Origin: Mycobacteriaceae bacterium
GTDB taxonomy: Bacteria; Pseudomonadota; Gammaproteobacteria; Burkholderiales; Burkholderiaceae_D
Direction of reading: 5' to 3'
DNA: 44,354 bases
NCBI GenBank assembly: GCA_903970145.1
Contig: CAJCHO010000117.1
Location: 1-44,354, forward strand
Each line of letters begins with the position of its first letter. Position 1 is the stretch's first letter. This document shows, piece after piece, positions 1 through 8,871 of the stretch. The notes under the pieces were generated by a model. It did not search any database and had not been told where the DNA came from. It saw only the letters and a program-made list of their open reading frames with translations. The position numbers and the translations under genes are program-made.

Positions 1-1
1 C

Positions 2-580
2 GCGGAGACGACGAACAGCGCGGGCGTCGCGGCATATACCGACTCGATCGTGGCGTGCAATAGCGCTTACATCAGCGCGACCGTTCTGCCCTCGTCGTCA
101 AACCAGTCCCAGCAGGCGGTCAACTTCAACGAGCCCAGTCAGACCGTAATCGCCGGTCACCGTGCAGCGGTTGAGCGGGCCTGTGAACTGGCGCGCGCCC
201 GCGGCGCCAAGCGCGCGCTGCTGTTGAATGTGTCGGCGCCTTTTCATTCATCCTTGATGAAGCCCGCCGCCCAAGAATTGGCGCTCGGTCTGAACCGGAT
301 CGTGGTGGCGCCCCCGGCGATCGGGGTGGTCAACAATGTCGACGTCGCCATCGAGAGCGAGCCCGCGCGAATCAGCGCCGCCCTGGTGCGCCAGGCCTGC
401 CAGCCGGTGCGCTGGGTGGAAGTCATTAGTGCATTGCGTGGCGCTGGCGTGACCCATATCATCGAGTGTGGCCCAGGCAAGGTGCTCGCCGGAATGACCC
501 GGCGCATCGATCGCGAGCTGGTGTCGGCATCGATCACCGACTCGGCCTCCCTGTCGGCCGCACTGGAGTTCTTGCGATGA
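2..580 (+). CDS. fabD: Malonyl-CoA:ACP transacylase, C-terminal part (partial)
   Basis: FabD loads malonyl groups onto acyl carrier protein for fatty-acid elongation in the cytoplasm. The reading frame is open to the window edge; the N-terminal GHSLGE nucleophile region lies outside. FabD-like sequence runs from VNFNEPSQTVIAG (about nt 113 onward) through SAPFHSSLMKPAA, which carries the catalytic His, VVNNVDV and the ECGPGKVL motif near the C-terminus. It overlaps fabG by 4 nt (ATGA), as expected in a fab operon. The first ~37 codons (Ser/Asn-rich, residues such as SSSNQSQQ) do not resemble the FabD segment expected there, so the left edge may be a chimeric assembly end. The call is certain for the C-terminal half only. 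Confidence 0.88.
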   Translation, partial: AETTNSAGVAAYTDSIVACNSAYISATVLPSSSNQSQQAVNFNEPSQTVIAGHRAAVERACELARARGAKRALLLNVSAPFHSSLMKPAAQELALGLNRIVVAPPAIGVVNNVDVAIESEPARISAALVRQACQPVRWVEVISALRGAGVTHIIECGPGKVLAGMTRRIDRELVSASITDSASLSAALEFLR

Positions 581-1311
581 GCCTTGAGGGTCAAGTCGCG
601 CTGGTGACTGGCGCATCCCGTGGCATCGGCCAGGCTATTGCGCTCGAACTGGCTGCTCGCGGCGCGACGGTAGTAGGAACCGCGACGAGTGCCTCGGGTG
701 TCGAGGCCATAGACGCCGTGCTCGCTCCACGCGGCCGGGGGGAGATCCTCAATGTGGACGACGCCGCGCAAAGCGACAGCCTCGTTGAGCGTATCCAGAA
801 GGAATTTGGCGCCCTGCAGATTCTTGTCAACAACGCGGGCATCACCCGGGATCAACTGGCCGTGCGCATGAAAGACGACGACTGGTCGAGCGTGATCGAA
901 ACGGATCTGTCGGCCGTGTTTCGCCTGTGTCGGGCCGTGCTGCGCGGCATGATGCGCGCGCGGGCCGGGCGCATCATCAATGTCACATCCGTGGTAGGCT
1001 CAAGCGGCAATGCGGGCCAGGCGAACTATGCAGCGGCCAAGGCAGGCGTGGCGGGCATGACGCGCGCGCTGGCACGCGAGGTAGGCAGCCGGAATGTAAC
1101 TGTAAATTGCGTCGCGCCGGGATTCATCGATACCGATATGACGCGCGTGCTGGCCGAGGAGCAGCGAGCGGCGCTGCTCACGCAGATTCCGCTGGCGCGA
1201 TTGGGTAGTGTCACGGATGTCGCGGCCGCGGTTGCTTTCCTCGCTTCGGCGCAGGCCGGATACATCACCGGCACCACCTTACACGTCAACGGTGGGATGT
1301 ACCTGAACTGA
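577..1311 (+). CDS. fabG: 3-oxoacyl-ACP reductase FabG
   Basis: This NADPH-dependent short-chain dehydrogenase reduces 3-oxoacyl-ACP to 3-hydroxyacyl-ACP in fatty-acid elongation. The protein is 244 aa, the usual FabG length. It shows the Rossmann motif TGASRGIG (residues 11-18), NNAG (85-88), and the catalytic triad Ser138, Tyr151 and Lys155 in the YAAAK motif; the end GYITGTTLHVNGGMYLN is typical. The ATG at 577 overlaps the fabD stop (ATGA), giving translational coupling. Between fabD and acpP-fabF there is no reason to consider another SDR function. Confidence 0.97.
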   Translation: MSLEGQVALVTGASRGIGQAIALELAARGATVVGTATSASGVEAIDAVLAPRGRGEILNVDDAAQSDSLVERIQKEFGALQILVNNAGITRDQLAVRMKDDDWSSVIETDLSAVFRLCRAVLRGMMRARAGRIINVTSVVGSSGNAGQANYAAAKAGVAGMTRALAREVGSRNVTVNCVAPGFIDTDMTRVLAEEQRAALLTQIPLARLGSVTDVAAAVAFLASAQAGYITGTTLHVNGGMYLN

Positions 1312-1358
1312 AAGCGTCACCAAAGTATTCGTTCGAGCCGGATTTTGTGGCCTAGCTC

Positions 1359-1367
1359 TGCTACAAT
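1359..1367 (+). promoter_or_regulatory. Extended -10 promoter of acpP-fabF
   Basis: TGCTACAAT (TG at 1359-1360, TACAAT at 1362-1367) is an extended -10 element in the 95-nt gap before acpP. No good -35 hexamer lies at 16-18 nt upstream, which is acceptable for an extended -10 promoter. A dedicated promoter fits the high expression expected of ACP. Confidence 0.6.
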
Positions 1368-1406
1368 TCGCGCAAATTTTTGCACTCTCATCTTAGGAGG
1401 GGAACC

Positions 1407-1643
1407 ATGGAGAATATCGAGCAGCGCGTCAAGAAGATCGTCGCTGAACAACTGGGCGTCAACGAGGCCGACATCAAGACCGAATCATCGTTCGTCGATG
1501 ACTTGGGCGCGGATTCGCTCGACACCGTTGAATTGGTGATGGCGCTCGAGGACGAATTCGAGACTGAGATCCCGGATGAGGAAGCCGAGAAGATCACCAC
1601 CGTGCAACAGGCCATTGACTACGTCACCAGCCACAAGAAGTAG
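1407..1643 (+). CDS. acpP: Acyl carrier protein
   Basis: Small acidic carrier of growing acyl chains for fatty-acid and lipid A precursor synthesis. It is 78 aa, the standard length. The phosphopantetheine site is Ser37 in GADSLD, followed by the recognition helix [22 protein letters not shown]. The start at 1407 was chosen over an upstream in-frame ATG (1380) because a strong AGGAGG-type ribosome binding site (about 1394-1401) precedes it and it gives the canonical [12 protein letters not shown]-terminus. AcpS, which attaches the prosthetic group, is also in this window (13623-14018). It is followed after 15 nt by fabF. Confidence 0.98.
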   Translation: MENIEQRVKKIVAEQLGVNEADIKTESSFVDDLGADSLDTVELVMALEDEFETEIPDEEAEKITTVQQAIDYVTSHKK

Positions 1644-1658
1644 GAAGCCGGTTCCAGC

Positions 1659-2891
1659 ATGTCGCGTCGTCGCGTCGTCGTAAGCGGTCTTGGCATCGTC
1701 TCTCCGGTTGGCAGCTCGCTGCCGGTTGCCTGGGACAACATCGTGGCGGGGCGCTCGGGAATTGACCGCATAACGCGATTTGATCCGAGCCAGTTCAACT
1801 GCCACATCGCCGGCGAAGTACGCGATTTCAATATCGAGAGCTACATCCCCGCCAAGGAAGCGCGCCATATGGATACGTTTATCCATTACGGCCTGGCGGC
1901 GGGGATCGAGGCGATGCGCGACAGCGGTCTCGATCTGCAGGCGATCGACCGGGAGCGCATTGGCGCGGTTGTCGGTTCCGGGATCGGCGGCCTGCCGCTG
2001 ATCGAGGAAACCCACGCCGAGCTGCAGGCGCGCGGACCACGCCGCATTTCCCCGTTTTTCGTGCCGGCCTCGATCATCAACATGATTTCCGGCCACCTCT
2101 CGATCCATTTCGGCCTGCAGGGGCCAACCTTCGCGATTGTCTCTGCCTGTACGACCGGTCTGCATTCGATCGGCGAGGCGGCGCGCATGATTGCCTATGA
2201 CAGCGTCGATGTGATGCTCGCAGGCGGAGCCGAATCGACGGTCTCGCCCTTGGGCATCGGGGGGTTCGCCGCGGCGCGCGCCCTGTCAACCCGCAACGAC
2301 GATCCCAAGACCGCCAGTCGGCCCTGGGACCGTGATCGTGACGGCTTTGTACTCGGGGAAGGTGCCGGGGTACTGGTGCTCGAGGAGTACGAGCACGCAA
2401 AACGCCGCGGGGCGCGTATCTATGCGGAATTGATCGGCTATGGATTGAGTTCGGACGCCTATCACATGACCGCCCCGAATTCCGACGGGCCCAGCCGCGG
2501 CATGAAACTTGCACTTCGCGATGCCGGGATCAATGCCGACGCGGTGCAATACATCAATGCCCACGGCACCTCGACGCAGCTGGGCGACAAGAATGAAACC
2601 GAGGCGATCAAGCTTGCGTTTGGCGTCCACGCCCACAAGGTCGTCGTCAATTCGACCAAGTCCATGACCGGTCACCTGCTTGGTGCAGCTGGCGGGATCG
2701 AAGCAATCTTCACCACCCTTGCGCTCTACCATCAAATATCGCCGCCGACGATCAACATCTTCAATCAGGATCCGGAGTGCGATCTCGACTACTGCGCCAA
2801 CGAGGCACGCCCGATGAAAATCGACGTTGCCATGTCGAACTCGTTTGGCTTTGGTGGCACCAACGGCACGATGCTGCTGCGCCGGATTTGA
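1659..2891 (+). CDS. fabF: 3-oxoacyl-ACP synthase II FabF
   Basis: Condensing enzyme that elongates acyl-ACP with malonyl-ACP. The 410-aa protein has the KAS II triad: Cys164 in VSACTTG, His302 in NAHGTST, and His339 in KSMTGHLLGAAG. The C-terminal NSFGFGGTNG is also present. It lies 15 nt after acpP and is probably co-transcribed with it. FabB would be the alternative, but length, motifs and the acpP-fabF order favour FabF. The next gene, rpoE, begins 30 nt downstream. Confidence 0.97.
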   Translation: MSRRRVVVSGLGIVSPVGSSLPVAWDNIVAGRSGIDRITRFDPSQFNCHIAGEVRDFNIESYIPAKEARHMDTFIHYGLAAGIEAMRDSGLDLQAIDRERIGAVVGSGIGGLPLIEETHAELQARGPRRISPFFVPASIINMISGHLSIHFGLQGPTFAIVSACTTGLHSIGEAARMIAYDSVDVMLAGGAESTVSPLGIGGFAAARALSTRNDDPKTASRPWDRDRDGFVLGEGAGVLVLEEYEHAKRRGARIYAELIGYGLSSDAYHMTAPNSDGPSRGMKLALRDAGINADAVQYINAHGTSTQLGDKNETEAIKLAFGVHAHKVVVNSTKSMTGHLLGAAGGIEAIFTTLALYHQISPPTINIFNQDPECDLDYCANEARPMKIDVAMSNSFGFGGTNGTMLLRRI

Positions 2892-2921
2892 AGATGTCCG
2901 GCGCGGCAGTAGCGCATGTAG

Positions 2922-3530
2922 ATGGCTGAACCGAGCCAACGCGATGTCGACCAACTGCTCGTCGAGAGGGTGCAGCGTGGCGACAAGCATGCCTACGAAT
3001 TGCTAGTCATCAAGTACCAGCGACGCATCAATCGTCTTGTCGCGCGCCTGGTGCACGATGCCGCCGAGGTCGAAGACGTCACCCAGGAGGCCTTCATCAA
3101 GGCCTATCGGGCCCTTGGCCAGTTTCGTGGCGAGAGTGCCTTTTATACGTGGCTCTATCGGATCGCCATCAATACGGCGAAGAACTACCTGGCTGCTCTG
3201 GGCCGGCGCGCCCCGACTTTAACTGTTGCCGACGCCGAGGAAGCTGAAACTTTCGACGACGCCGCACAACTAAGGGATATGAACACCCCCGAGTCCCTGC
3301 TCATGAGCAAGGAAGTCGGCGCAACTGTCAATCGAGCCATGGATGCGTTGCCAGAAGAGCTACGGCTCGCGATTCAGTTGCGTGAAATTGAGGGTATGAG
3401 TTACGAGGATATAGCTTTGGCGATGGACTGCCCGATCGGAACTGTACGCTCACGGATTTTTCGTGCGCGTGAGGCGATTGCGGCAGAACTGCGGCCTTTG
3501 CTTGGGACAACGGGCGACAAGAGGTGGTGA
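2922..3530 (+). CDS. rpoE: RNA polymerase sigma factor RpoE/AlgU (ECF)
   Basis: ECF sigma factor for the extracytoplasmic (envelope) stress regulon. It is 202 aa. Region 2 shows AEVEDVTQEAFIKAYRAL and FYTWLYRIAINTAKNYL (roughly residues 47-90); region 4 shows the helix-turn-helix GMSYEDIALAMDCPIGTVRS (about 155-175). The adjacent rseA, rseB and mucD homologues confirm the RpoE assignment over other ECF groups. RseA follows with a 2-nt gap, so sigma and anti-sigma are probably translated in a fixed ratio. No convincing ribosome binding site is visible before the ATG at 2922. Confidence 0.96.
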   Translation: MAEPSQRDVDQLLVERVQRGDKHAYELLVIKYQRRINRLVARLVHDAAEVEDVTQEAFIKAYRALGQFRGESAFYTWLYRIAINTAKNYLAALGRRAPTLTVADAEEAETFDDAAQLRDMNTPESLLMSKEVGATVNRAMDALPEELRLAIQLREIEGMSYEDIALAMDCPIGTVRSRIFRAREAIAAELRPLLGTTGDKRW

Positions 3531-3532
3531 CC

Positions 3533-4159
3533 ATGAACAACAGCCGGCTGCTCGCCGGGGCGCAGGATGGCCAGGCGAGTTCGAATCAAAGCGCAATGGA
3601 GCGCGTGGGTGCGCTCGCCGATGGCGCTCTGGATGCCAACGAGGCCGGGGCGCTGCTGGACGCGCTTGCGCACTCGGAACAATTGCGGGCCACCTGGGAC
3701 GAGCTGCACCTGGTCGGGGATTGCCTGCGCTCCGAAGAAGTCGCCACTTCCGGTTCCTCACTCGCGTTTCTCACTCGCTTTTCGGCAACGCTCGAGCGCG
3801 AGCCGACACTGGTCGCGCCGGGAATGCTGCGCCGCGGGCCGGCATTCTGGAAGCGGGTTGGAATGCCGGCGGCGGCGATCACCGCGGCGATCGCCATGGT
3901 GGCAGCGCTCGGGCCCTTCCCCCTCGGCTCCCGAGCGAATCTGCAGGCGAACTCAGGCGCCGCAACCAGCCCCGCGGGCGAGCTTGAGGCCAGTGCCGCA
4001 AATCTATCGAGTCGCGCGGCGATAAAGCCAGTAAACGCCGCGGAAATGCGCGAGTACCTCGCCGCACATCAGGAGTATTCCATTCACGCGACTCGTGGGC
4101 CCGGCGGCTTGCGCGATGCTGCCTGGAATATCGGTCAGGACGACGCCCCAACCCATTAA
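3533..4159 (+). CDS. rseA: Anti-sigma-E factor RseA/MucA
   Basis: Inner-membrane protein that holds RpoE inactive until regulated proteolysis. It is about 208 aa. The N-terminal RseA-type domain (MERVGALADGALDANEAG … WDELHLVGDCLR, residues ~20-65) is cytoplasmic. One membrane segment, AAAITAAIAMVAALGPF, lies near residues 115-135, followed by a periplasmic Ala/Ser-rich tail. The ATG at 3533 is preceded by GAGG (3521-3524) at good spacing; a GTG at 3524 overlapping rpoE is less likely. Function rests on the N-terminal domain, topology and position; sequence conservation is modest, as usual for this family. Confidence 0.9.
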   Translation: MNNSRLLAGAQDGQASSNQSAMERVGALADGALDANEAGALLDALAHSEQLRATWDELHLVGDCLRSEEVATSGSSLAFLTRFSATLEREPTLVAPGMLRRGPAFWKRVGMPAAAITAAIAMVAALGPFPLGSRANLQANSGAATSPAGELEASAANLSSRAAIKPVNAAEMREYLAAHQEYSIHATRGPGGLRDAAWNIGQDDAPTH

Positions 4160-4163
4160 CTAA

Positions 4164-5237
4164 TTGTTTCGCATAGATATTCTCTTGTTTCCGTCGAGCA
4201 TTGCCCTAACCCGCAGAGATATCGGCGCGGGCGCGTGGACGCGCCCCGAGTGCGCCAGCCTCATCGGAGGTGTGCTCTGCGTTCTGCTCATTGGAAGCAG
4301 CGCCGCTCAATCGGGCGGTGCGGGGACGCCATCTCCTAGCTCCGAATTGCTGCTTGGGCGCATCCAGCAGGCGGCGGCCCATCAGAACTACATCGGAACC
4401 TTCGTTCATCACGAGGGTGGCCAGATGCAGACAGCGCGAATTACCCACCTGGCTGATGACTCCGGCGAGACCGAAAAAGTCGTAATGCTCGACGGGCATC
4501 CGCGTGAAGTGGTCCGTCACGATGACCTGGTGGAAGCGTATCTCCCCGAAGGACGGCTGTTGGTCGTGGAAAAACGCGCCGGTCGGCGTCTTTTCCCGGG
4601 GCTCCTCAAGGGCCCGGTTGATGCGGTGGACGCGAATTACCGCGTCGAGCTGACCAGCCAGGCGCGCATCGCTGGACGCACCTGCGACGTGATCCAGCTG
4701 CTACCGCGCGACAACCTGCGCTATGGCTATCGCCTGTGCGCTGACCGTCAAACGGGCCTGCTGTTGAAGATCGAGACGCTCGATGAACAGCGTGATTCGG
4801 TCGAGCAGGTATCTTTCACAGACGTCGAGATTGGCGGACACCCGACGCGCGCCAGTTTGCGTCCTAGCGTGCCAAGCGTCGAGGGCTGGAACATCGAGCA
4901 TCGCGATTCGGAACCGGCCGATGTCAGCCAGCAGCCCTGGAAGCTCGACGCCGATGTGGGCGGATTTCATCCCGTAACCGCGGTCCATCGGGTCTTTGCC
5001 AGCGGGCGCGACGTCGTTCAGCTGGTGCTCTCGGACGGCATGGCATCGGTATCGATCTTCGTTGAACCCATCCGTCCGGATGCCGCGCCCCGTTCCGAGG
5101 GGGAGGCGCGCAAGGGACCTATCAACTTTATCTCCCGCGCCCTCGGGCAGTTCTGGCTCACCGTCGTCGGGGAAGTCCCGGTCCAGACGATCCGTCAGAT
5201 CGCCGCTTCAGTCGGGCTGCGTGAGACCCCCAAATGA
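4164..5237 (+). CDS. rseB: Sigma-E negative regulator RseB/MucB
   Basis: Periplasmic protein that binds the RseA tail and protects it from the site-1 protease, sensing lipid or LPS intermediates. The reading frame (357 aa) shows a hydrophobic signal segment (SLIGGVLCVLLIGSSAA, residues ~32-48), then the two-domain MucB_RseB fold: YIGTFVHHEGGQMQTARI (about 75-92) and a C-terminal region with LPRDNLRYGYRL. The start is uncertain: the frame begins right after an in-frame stop, no ATG is available, and TTG at 4164 or 4185 are the candidates. It sits between rseA and mucD as in other proteobacterial sigma-E operons; mucC is absent. Confidence 0.92.
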   Translation: MFRIDILLFPSSIALTRRDIGAGAWTRPECASLIGGVLCVLLIGSSAAQSGGAGTPSPSSELLLGRIQQAAAHQNYIGTFVHHEGGQMQTARITHLADDSGETEKVVMLDGHPREVVRHDDLVEAYLPEGRLLVVEKRAGRRLFPGLLKGPVDAVDANYRVELTSQARIAGRTCDVIQLLPRDNLRYGYRLCADRQTGLLLKIETLDEQRDSVEQVSFTDVEIGGHPTRASLRPSVPSVEGWNIEHRDSEPADVSQQPWKLDADVGGFHPVTAVHRVFASGRDVVQLVLSDGMASVSIFVEPIRPDAAPRSEGEARKGPINFISRALGQFWLTVVGEVPVQTIRQIAASVGLRETPK

Positions 5238-5292
5238 AATAGCGCCTGGCGCGCTACACTGCCGACTTGCTCAGTGCTTGTCCCGGAAAGTA

Positions 5293-6741
5293 ATGATGAG
5301 ATCGTATTTCACGGCCCTCGCGGCCGCCCTCGTGCTTGGCCTTGCTAACGCACCCGCTCCGGCGCGCGCGGATGTGCATGATCTGCCTGATTTTGCCGAT
5401 CTCGTCGAGAAGGTGGGCCCCGGGGTAGTCAATATCCGCATCACCGAGAGGGTGAAGGTCGGAGCCGAGCGCGGCTCGGCTGACGATCCCGATATCGATG
5501 AACTGATGCGCCGCTTCGGCATACCGCCCAAGGGCAAGGATCAGGCGCCGCGCTCCAAGGATCCGCGTCGCAATGATGATCTGCCTGATCGCGAACAGGA
5601 TCGCGGGGTTGGCTCGGGATTCATACTCTCGGCTGACGGCTACATCATGACCAATGCCCATGTCCTCGAGGGCGCGTCAGAAATCTATGTGACCCTGACC
5701 GATAAGCGCGAATTCAAGGGCAAGGTAATCGGCAGCGACGAGCGCACCGATGTCGCGCTCGTCAAGATCGAAGCAAACAATCTGCCAAAAATGGCGCTGG
5801 GTGATTCACGCGGTGTGCGCGTCGGGCAGTGGGTGCTGGCCATCGGCTCGCCCTTCGGACTCGAGAATACGGTGAGTGCCGGCATCGTCAGCGCCAAGGG
5901 TCGCGACACCGGCGAATACCTGCGCTTCATTCAGACTGATGTCGCCATCAATCCCGGCAACTCGGGCGGCCCGCTCATCAATATGAAGGGCGAGGTGATC
6001 GGCGTGAATTCCCAGATCATCTCCAATGGCGATACCGGTGGCAGCATCGGCATCTCGTTCGCGATCCCGATCGAGCAGGCCGTCGCAGTCAGCGAGCAGC
6101 TGCGTCTGACCGGCAAGGTCACACGCGGCCGTCTGGGCGTGCAGATCAGCGAGCTGACCCGCGACCAGGCCGAGGCCATCGGTCTTAGTCCGCAAGGTGC
6201 AGTGGTCTCGCGCGTCGAGAAGGGAACCCCGGCTGACAAGGCCGGCATCCTGGCCGGCGACATCATCCTCAAGTTCGACAATCAAGTGATCGAGCACATG
6301 GGCGATCTGCCGCGCGCGGTCGGCGATACCAAGCCCGGCAGCCGCTCGGTGGTCCAGGTCTGGCGAAAAGGCCGCACCCGCGATATCCCGGTGGTCGTTG
6401 CCGAGCTCGGTGACGATGCCGCGCCGGGCGGTGGCGCTGAATCGCCCCGGGTGGGTGGCACGCCCATCAATCCACTGGGTCTTGTGGTCGGTGAGCTGAC
6501 CGACCAGCGCCGGCGCGAGCTCGGAATCAGCGGGGGAGTCGACGTGGTGCGCGTGGACGGACCTGCGCTTGCGGCCGAATTGCGCACCGGTGACGTCGTG
6601 TTGCAGCTCAACACCAACGACATCACGGGTGGCAAACAGCTCAGCGAGCTGGTTGCCAAGCTCGACCCGAAAAAGCAGGCTTACCTGCTCGTCATGCGCG
6701 GCGATGTGGTGCGCTACGTGCCGATAAAGCCGGCCGGTTAA
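5293..6741 (+). CDS. mucD: Periplasmic serine protease MucD/DegQ (HtrA family)
   Basis: Periplasmic quality-control protease/chaperone tied to the sigma-E response. It is 482 aa. A signal peptide (residues 1-26, cleavage near ARA/D) is followed by the trypsin-like domain with His123 (TNAHVLEG), Asp153 (RTDVALVKI) and Ser224 (GNSGGPLI), and two PDZ domains (roughly 265-360 and 390-480). The start pair ATGATG at 5293/5296 lies just after a GGAAAG ribosome binding site; 5296 has the better spacing. The frame is open further upstream (from 4996), but that part overlaps rseB and is not MucD-like. Position after rseB favours MucD over other HtrA paralogues. Confidence 0.96.
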   Translation: MMRSYFTALAAALVLGLANAPAPARADVHDLPDFADLVEKVGPGVVNIRITERVKVGAERGSADDPDIDELMRRFGIPPKGKDQAPRSKDPRRNDDLPDREQDRGVGSGFILSADGYIMTNAHVLEGASEIYVTLTDKREFKGKVIGSDERTDVALVKIEANNLPKMALGDSRGVRVGQWVLAIGSPFGLENTVSAGIVSAKGRDTGEYLRFIQTDVAINPGNSGGPLINMKGEVIGVNSQIISNGDTGGSIGISFAIPIEQAVAVSEQLRLTGKVTRGRLGVQISELTRDQAEAIGLSPQGAVVSRVEKGTPADKAGILAGDIILKFDNQVIEHMGDLPRAVGDTKPGSRSVVQVWRKGRTRDIPVVVAELGDDAAPGGGAESPRVGGTPINPLGLVVGELTDQRRRELGISGGVDVVRVDGPALAAELRTGDVVLQLNTNDITGGKQLSELVAKLDPKKQAYLLVMRGDVVRYVPIKPAG

Positions 6742-6753
6742 TTCCGGACTGCG

Positions 6754-6999
6754 ATGGCGCTGCGCCTGACCCTCTATGGGCGTACCTACTGCCACCTGTG
6801 CGAGGACATGGTGGCGGCGCTCGAGCCCTGGCGCCTCTCGGGCGCCATTGAGCTCACCATCGTCGATGTCGATGCCAGCGCAGAACTGGAGGATCAATTG
6901 GGCGAGCTGGTGCCGGTTCTGGCCGGTCCCGAAGGCGAAATCTGCCATTATTTTCTAGATATCGCCCGTCTGGATGAGGTTTTGGCCCGAGTCGGCTAA
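6754..6999 (+). CDS. Glutaredoxin-like small protein (DUF836 type)
   Basis: A compact 81-aa thioredoxin-fold protein beginning LRLTLYGRTYCHLCEDM, with a CxxC pair (Cys13 and Cys16) at the start of helix 1. VPVLAGPEGE supplies the cis-Pro region. This is the glutaredoxin-like protein commonly found between mucD and lepA in Betaproteobacteria. It begins 12 nt after mucD and probably belongs to that transcript. Its redox partner is unknown; thiol-disulfide exchange is inferred from the CHLC motif only. Confidence 0.85.
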   Translation: MALRLTLYGRTYCHLCEDMVAALEPWRLSGAIELTIVDVDASAELEDQLGELVPVLAGPEGEICHYFLDIARLDEVLARVG

Positions 7000-7017
7000 A
7001 ATAGCGAGCTAACTCGA

Positions 7018-7049
7018 GGGGGCTCCGAGGTTCACCGGGCCCCCTTTTT
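7018..7049 (+). terminator. Rho-independent terminator or lepA leader attenuator
   Basis: GGGGGC (7018-7023) pairs with GCCCCC (7039-7044), extended inward by T·G and C-G pairs, and is followed directly by TTTTT (7045-7049). It closes the rpoE–glutaredoxin transcript and lies 28 nt before lepA. A TAAAAT box (6997-7002) just upstream could alternatively start a short leader that this hairpin attenuates. Confidence 0.7.
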
Positions 7050-7077
7050 ATTGCCGGAAACAGGACATCAGTCCCCC

Positions 7078-8871
7078 ATGCAGCATATTCGCAACTTTTC
7101 GATCATTGCCCACATCGACCACGGCAAGTCGACGCTGGCTGATCGCATCATCCAGATGTGCGGGGGCTTGTCCGATCGCGAGATGGAAGCCCAGGTGCTC
7201 GATTCCATGGATCTCGAGCGCGAACGCGGCATCACCATCAAGGCGCAGACTGCGGCGCTCGAATACACCGCGCGCGACGGTCAACGCTACCAGCTTAATC
7301 TGATCGATACTCCCGGCCACGTCGACTTCTCCTATGAGGTCAGTCGCTCGCTGTCGGCCTGCGAGGGTGCCCTGCTGGTGGTTGACGCGACCCAGGGTGT
7401 CGAAGCGCAAACGGTGGCAAACTGCTATACGGCCATCGAGCTGGGTGTCGAGGTCGTACCGATCCTAAACAAGATCGACCTGCCTTCGGCTGCACCCGAA
7501 ACGGCGATTGCCGAGATCGAGGAAGTCATCGGCATCCAGGCACAGGACGCCGTGCGCGCCAGCGCCAAGACCGGGGAGGGCGTCGAAGACATCCTCGAAG
7601 CGGTCATCGAGCGCATCCCCCCGCCCAGTGGCGACGCCGGGGCTGCACTTCAGGCGCTCGTGATCGATTCCTGGTTCGATAACTACGTGGGCGTGGTCAT
7701 GCTGGTGCGCGTATTCAATGGGGCATTGCGCGCCAAGGAAAAGATTCTCCTGATGGCCACGGGAGCGCAGCATCTGGTCGAGCAAGTTGGCGTGTTCACT
7801 CCCAAGTCACGCGTGCGCGATCAGCTCAGCGCCGGTGAAGTCGGTTTTGTCATTGCCGGGATCAAGGACCTGCATGACGCTGCCGTCGGCGACACCGTCA
7901 CGCTGGTCGCCCGTGCCGCGGCGGCGCCGCTGCCCGGATTCAAGGAAGTCAAACCGCAGGTCTTTGCGGGACTGTTCCCGGTCGAATCGAATCAGTACGA
8001 TGCGCTGCGTGAGGCGCTCGAGAAGCTCAAGCTCAATGACGCATCCCTGCAGTACGAGCCCGAGGTATCGCAGGCTCTCGGATTCGGTTTTCGCTGCGGT
8101 TTTCTTGGGCTGCTGCACATGGAAATCGTGCAGGAGCGCCTCGAGCGTGAGTACGACATGGATCTCATCACGACGGCGCCAAGCGTCATCTACGAGATCC
8201 TGATGCGCGACGGCTCGATCATCACGATCGAAAATCCTTCCAAGATGCCCGATCCCTCGCGCGTCGAAGAAGTGCGCGAGCCGATCGTGACGACCACGCT
8301 CTACATGCCCCAGGAGTATGTTGGCGCGGTCATTACGCTGTGCACGCAAAAGCGTGGCCAACAGATCGACATGCATTACCACGGCAAACAGGTCATGCTG
8401 ACCTACGAGATGCCGCTGGCCGAAATCGTGCTCGATTTCTTCGATCGCCTCAAATCCGTTTCGCGCGGCTATGCCTCGATGGATTACGACTTCAAGGAAT
8501 ATCGCGCCGCCGACGTCGTCAAGGTCGACATGCTGATCAACAGCGAGAAGGTGGACGCCCTGTCGATCATCGTGCATCGAAGCAATAGCCAGCACCGGGG
8601 CCGCGAGGTGGCCGCGCGCATGCGGGAAATCATACCCAGGCAGATGTTCGACGTTGCCATCCAGGCTGCCATCGGTTCGAACATCATCGCGCGCGAGAAC
8701 GTCAAGGCGCTGCGCAAGAACGTGCTCGCCAAGTGCTACGGCGGCGACATTTCGCGCAAGCGCAAATTGCTCGAAAAGCAGAAGGCTGGCAAGAAACGCA
8801 TGAAGCAGGTCGGCAGCGTCGAGATCCCCCAGGAAGCCTTCCTGGCGATCCTACAAGTGGAGGACAAATGA
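7078..8871 (+). CDS. lepA: Elongation factor 4 (LepA)
   Basis: Ribosome-associated GTPase linked to back-translocation, initiation and 30S biogenesis. The protein is 597 aa, the family length. The G domain shows [10 protein letters not shown] (G1), the switch I Thr in [17 protein letters not shown] (G3) and NKIDLP (G4). The LepA-specific C-terminus ends with basic [20 protein letters not shown] and KKRMKQVG. The ATG at 7078 gives the standard [16 protein letters not shown] start; an upstream in-frame TTG (7051) would lie next to the terminator T-run. The stop overlaps lepB by 4 nt (ATGA). Confidence 0.98.
   Translation: MQHIRNFSIIAHIDHGKSTLADRIIQMCGGLSDREMEAQVLDSMDLERERGITIKAQTAALEYTARDGQRYQLNLIDTPGHVDFSYEVSRSLSACEGALLVVDATQGVEAQTVANCYTAIELGVEVVPILNKIDLPSAAPETAIAEIEEVIGIQAQDAVRASAKTGEGVEDILEAVIERIPPPSGDAGAALQALVIDSWFDNYVGVVMLVRVFNGALRAKEKILLMATGAQHLVEQVGVFTPKSRVRDQLSAGEVGFVIAGIKDLHDAAVGDTVTLVARAAAAPLPGFKEVKPQVFAGLFPVESNQYDALREALEKLKLNDASLQYEPEVSQALGFGFRCGFLGLLHMEIVQERLEREYDMDLITTAPSVIYEILMRDGSIITIENPSKMPDPSRVEEVREPIVTTTLYMPQEYVGAVITLCTQKRGQQIDMHYHGKQVMLTYEMPLAEIVLDFFDRLKSVSRGYASMDYDFKEYRAADVVKVDMLINSEKVDALSIIVHRSNSQHRGREVAARMREIIPRQMFDVAIQAAIGSNIIARENVKALRKNVLAKCYGGDISRKRKLLEKQKAGKKRMKQVGSVEIPQEAFLAILQVEDK

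Noticed and set aside
244..855. Long minus-strand open frame opposite fabD/fabG
   Set aside because: It lies opposite two well-supported genes, has no family motif, and such shadow frames are common in GC-rich DNA.
5806..6948. 380-codon minus-strand open frame opposite mucD
   Set aside because: MucD's triad and PDZ domains read cleanly on the plus strand; the minus frame is a codon-bias artefact.
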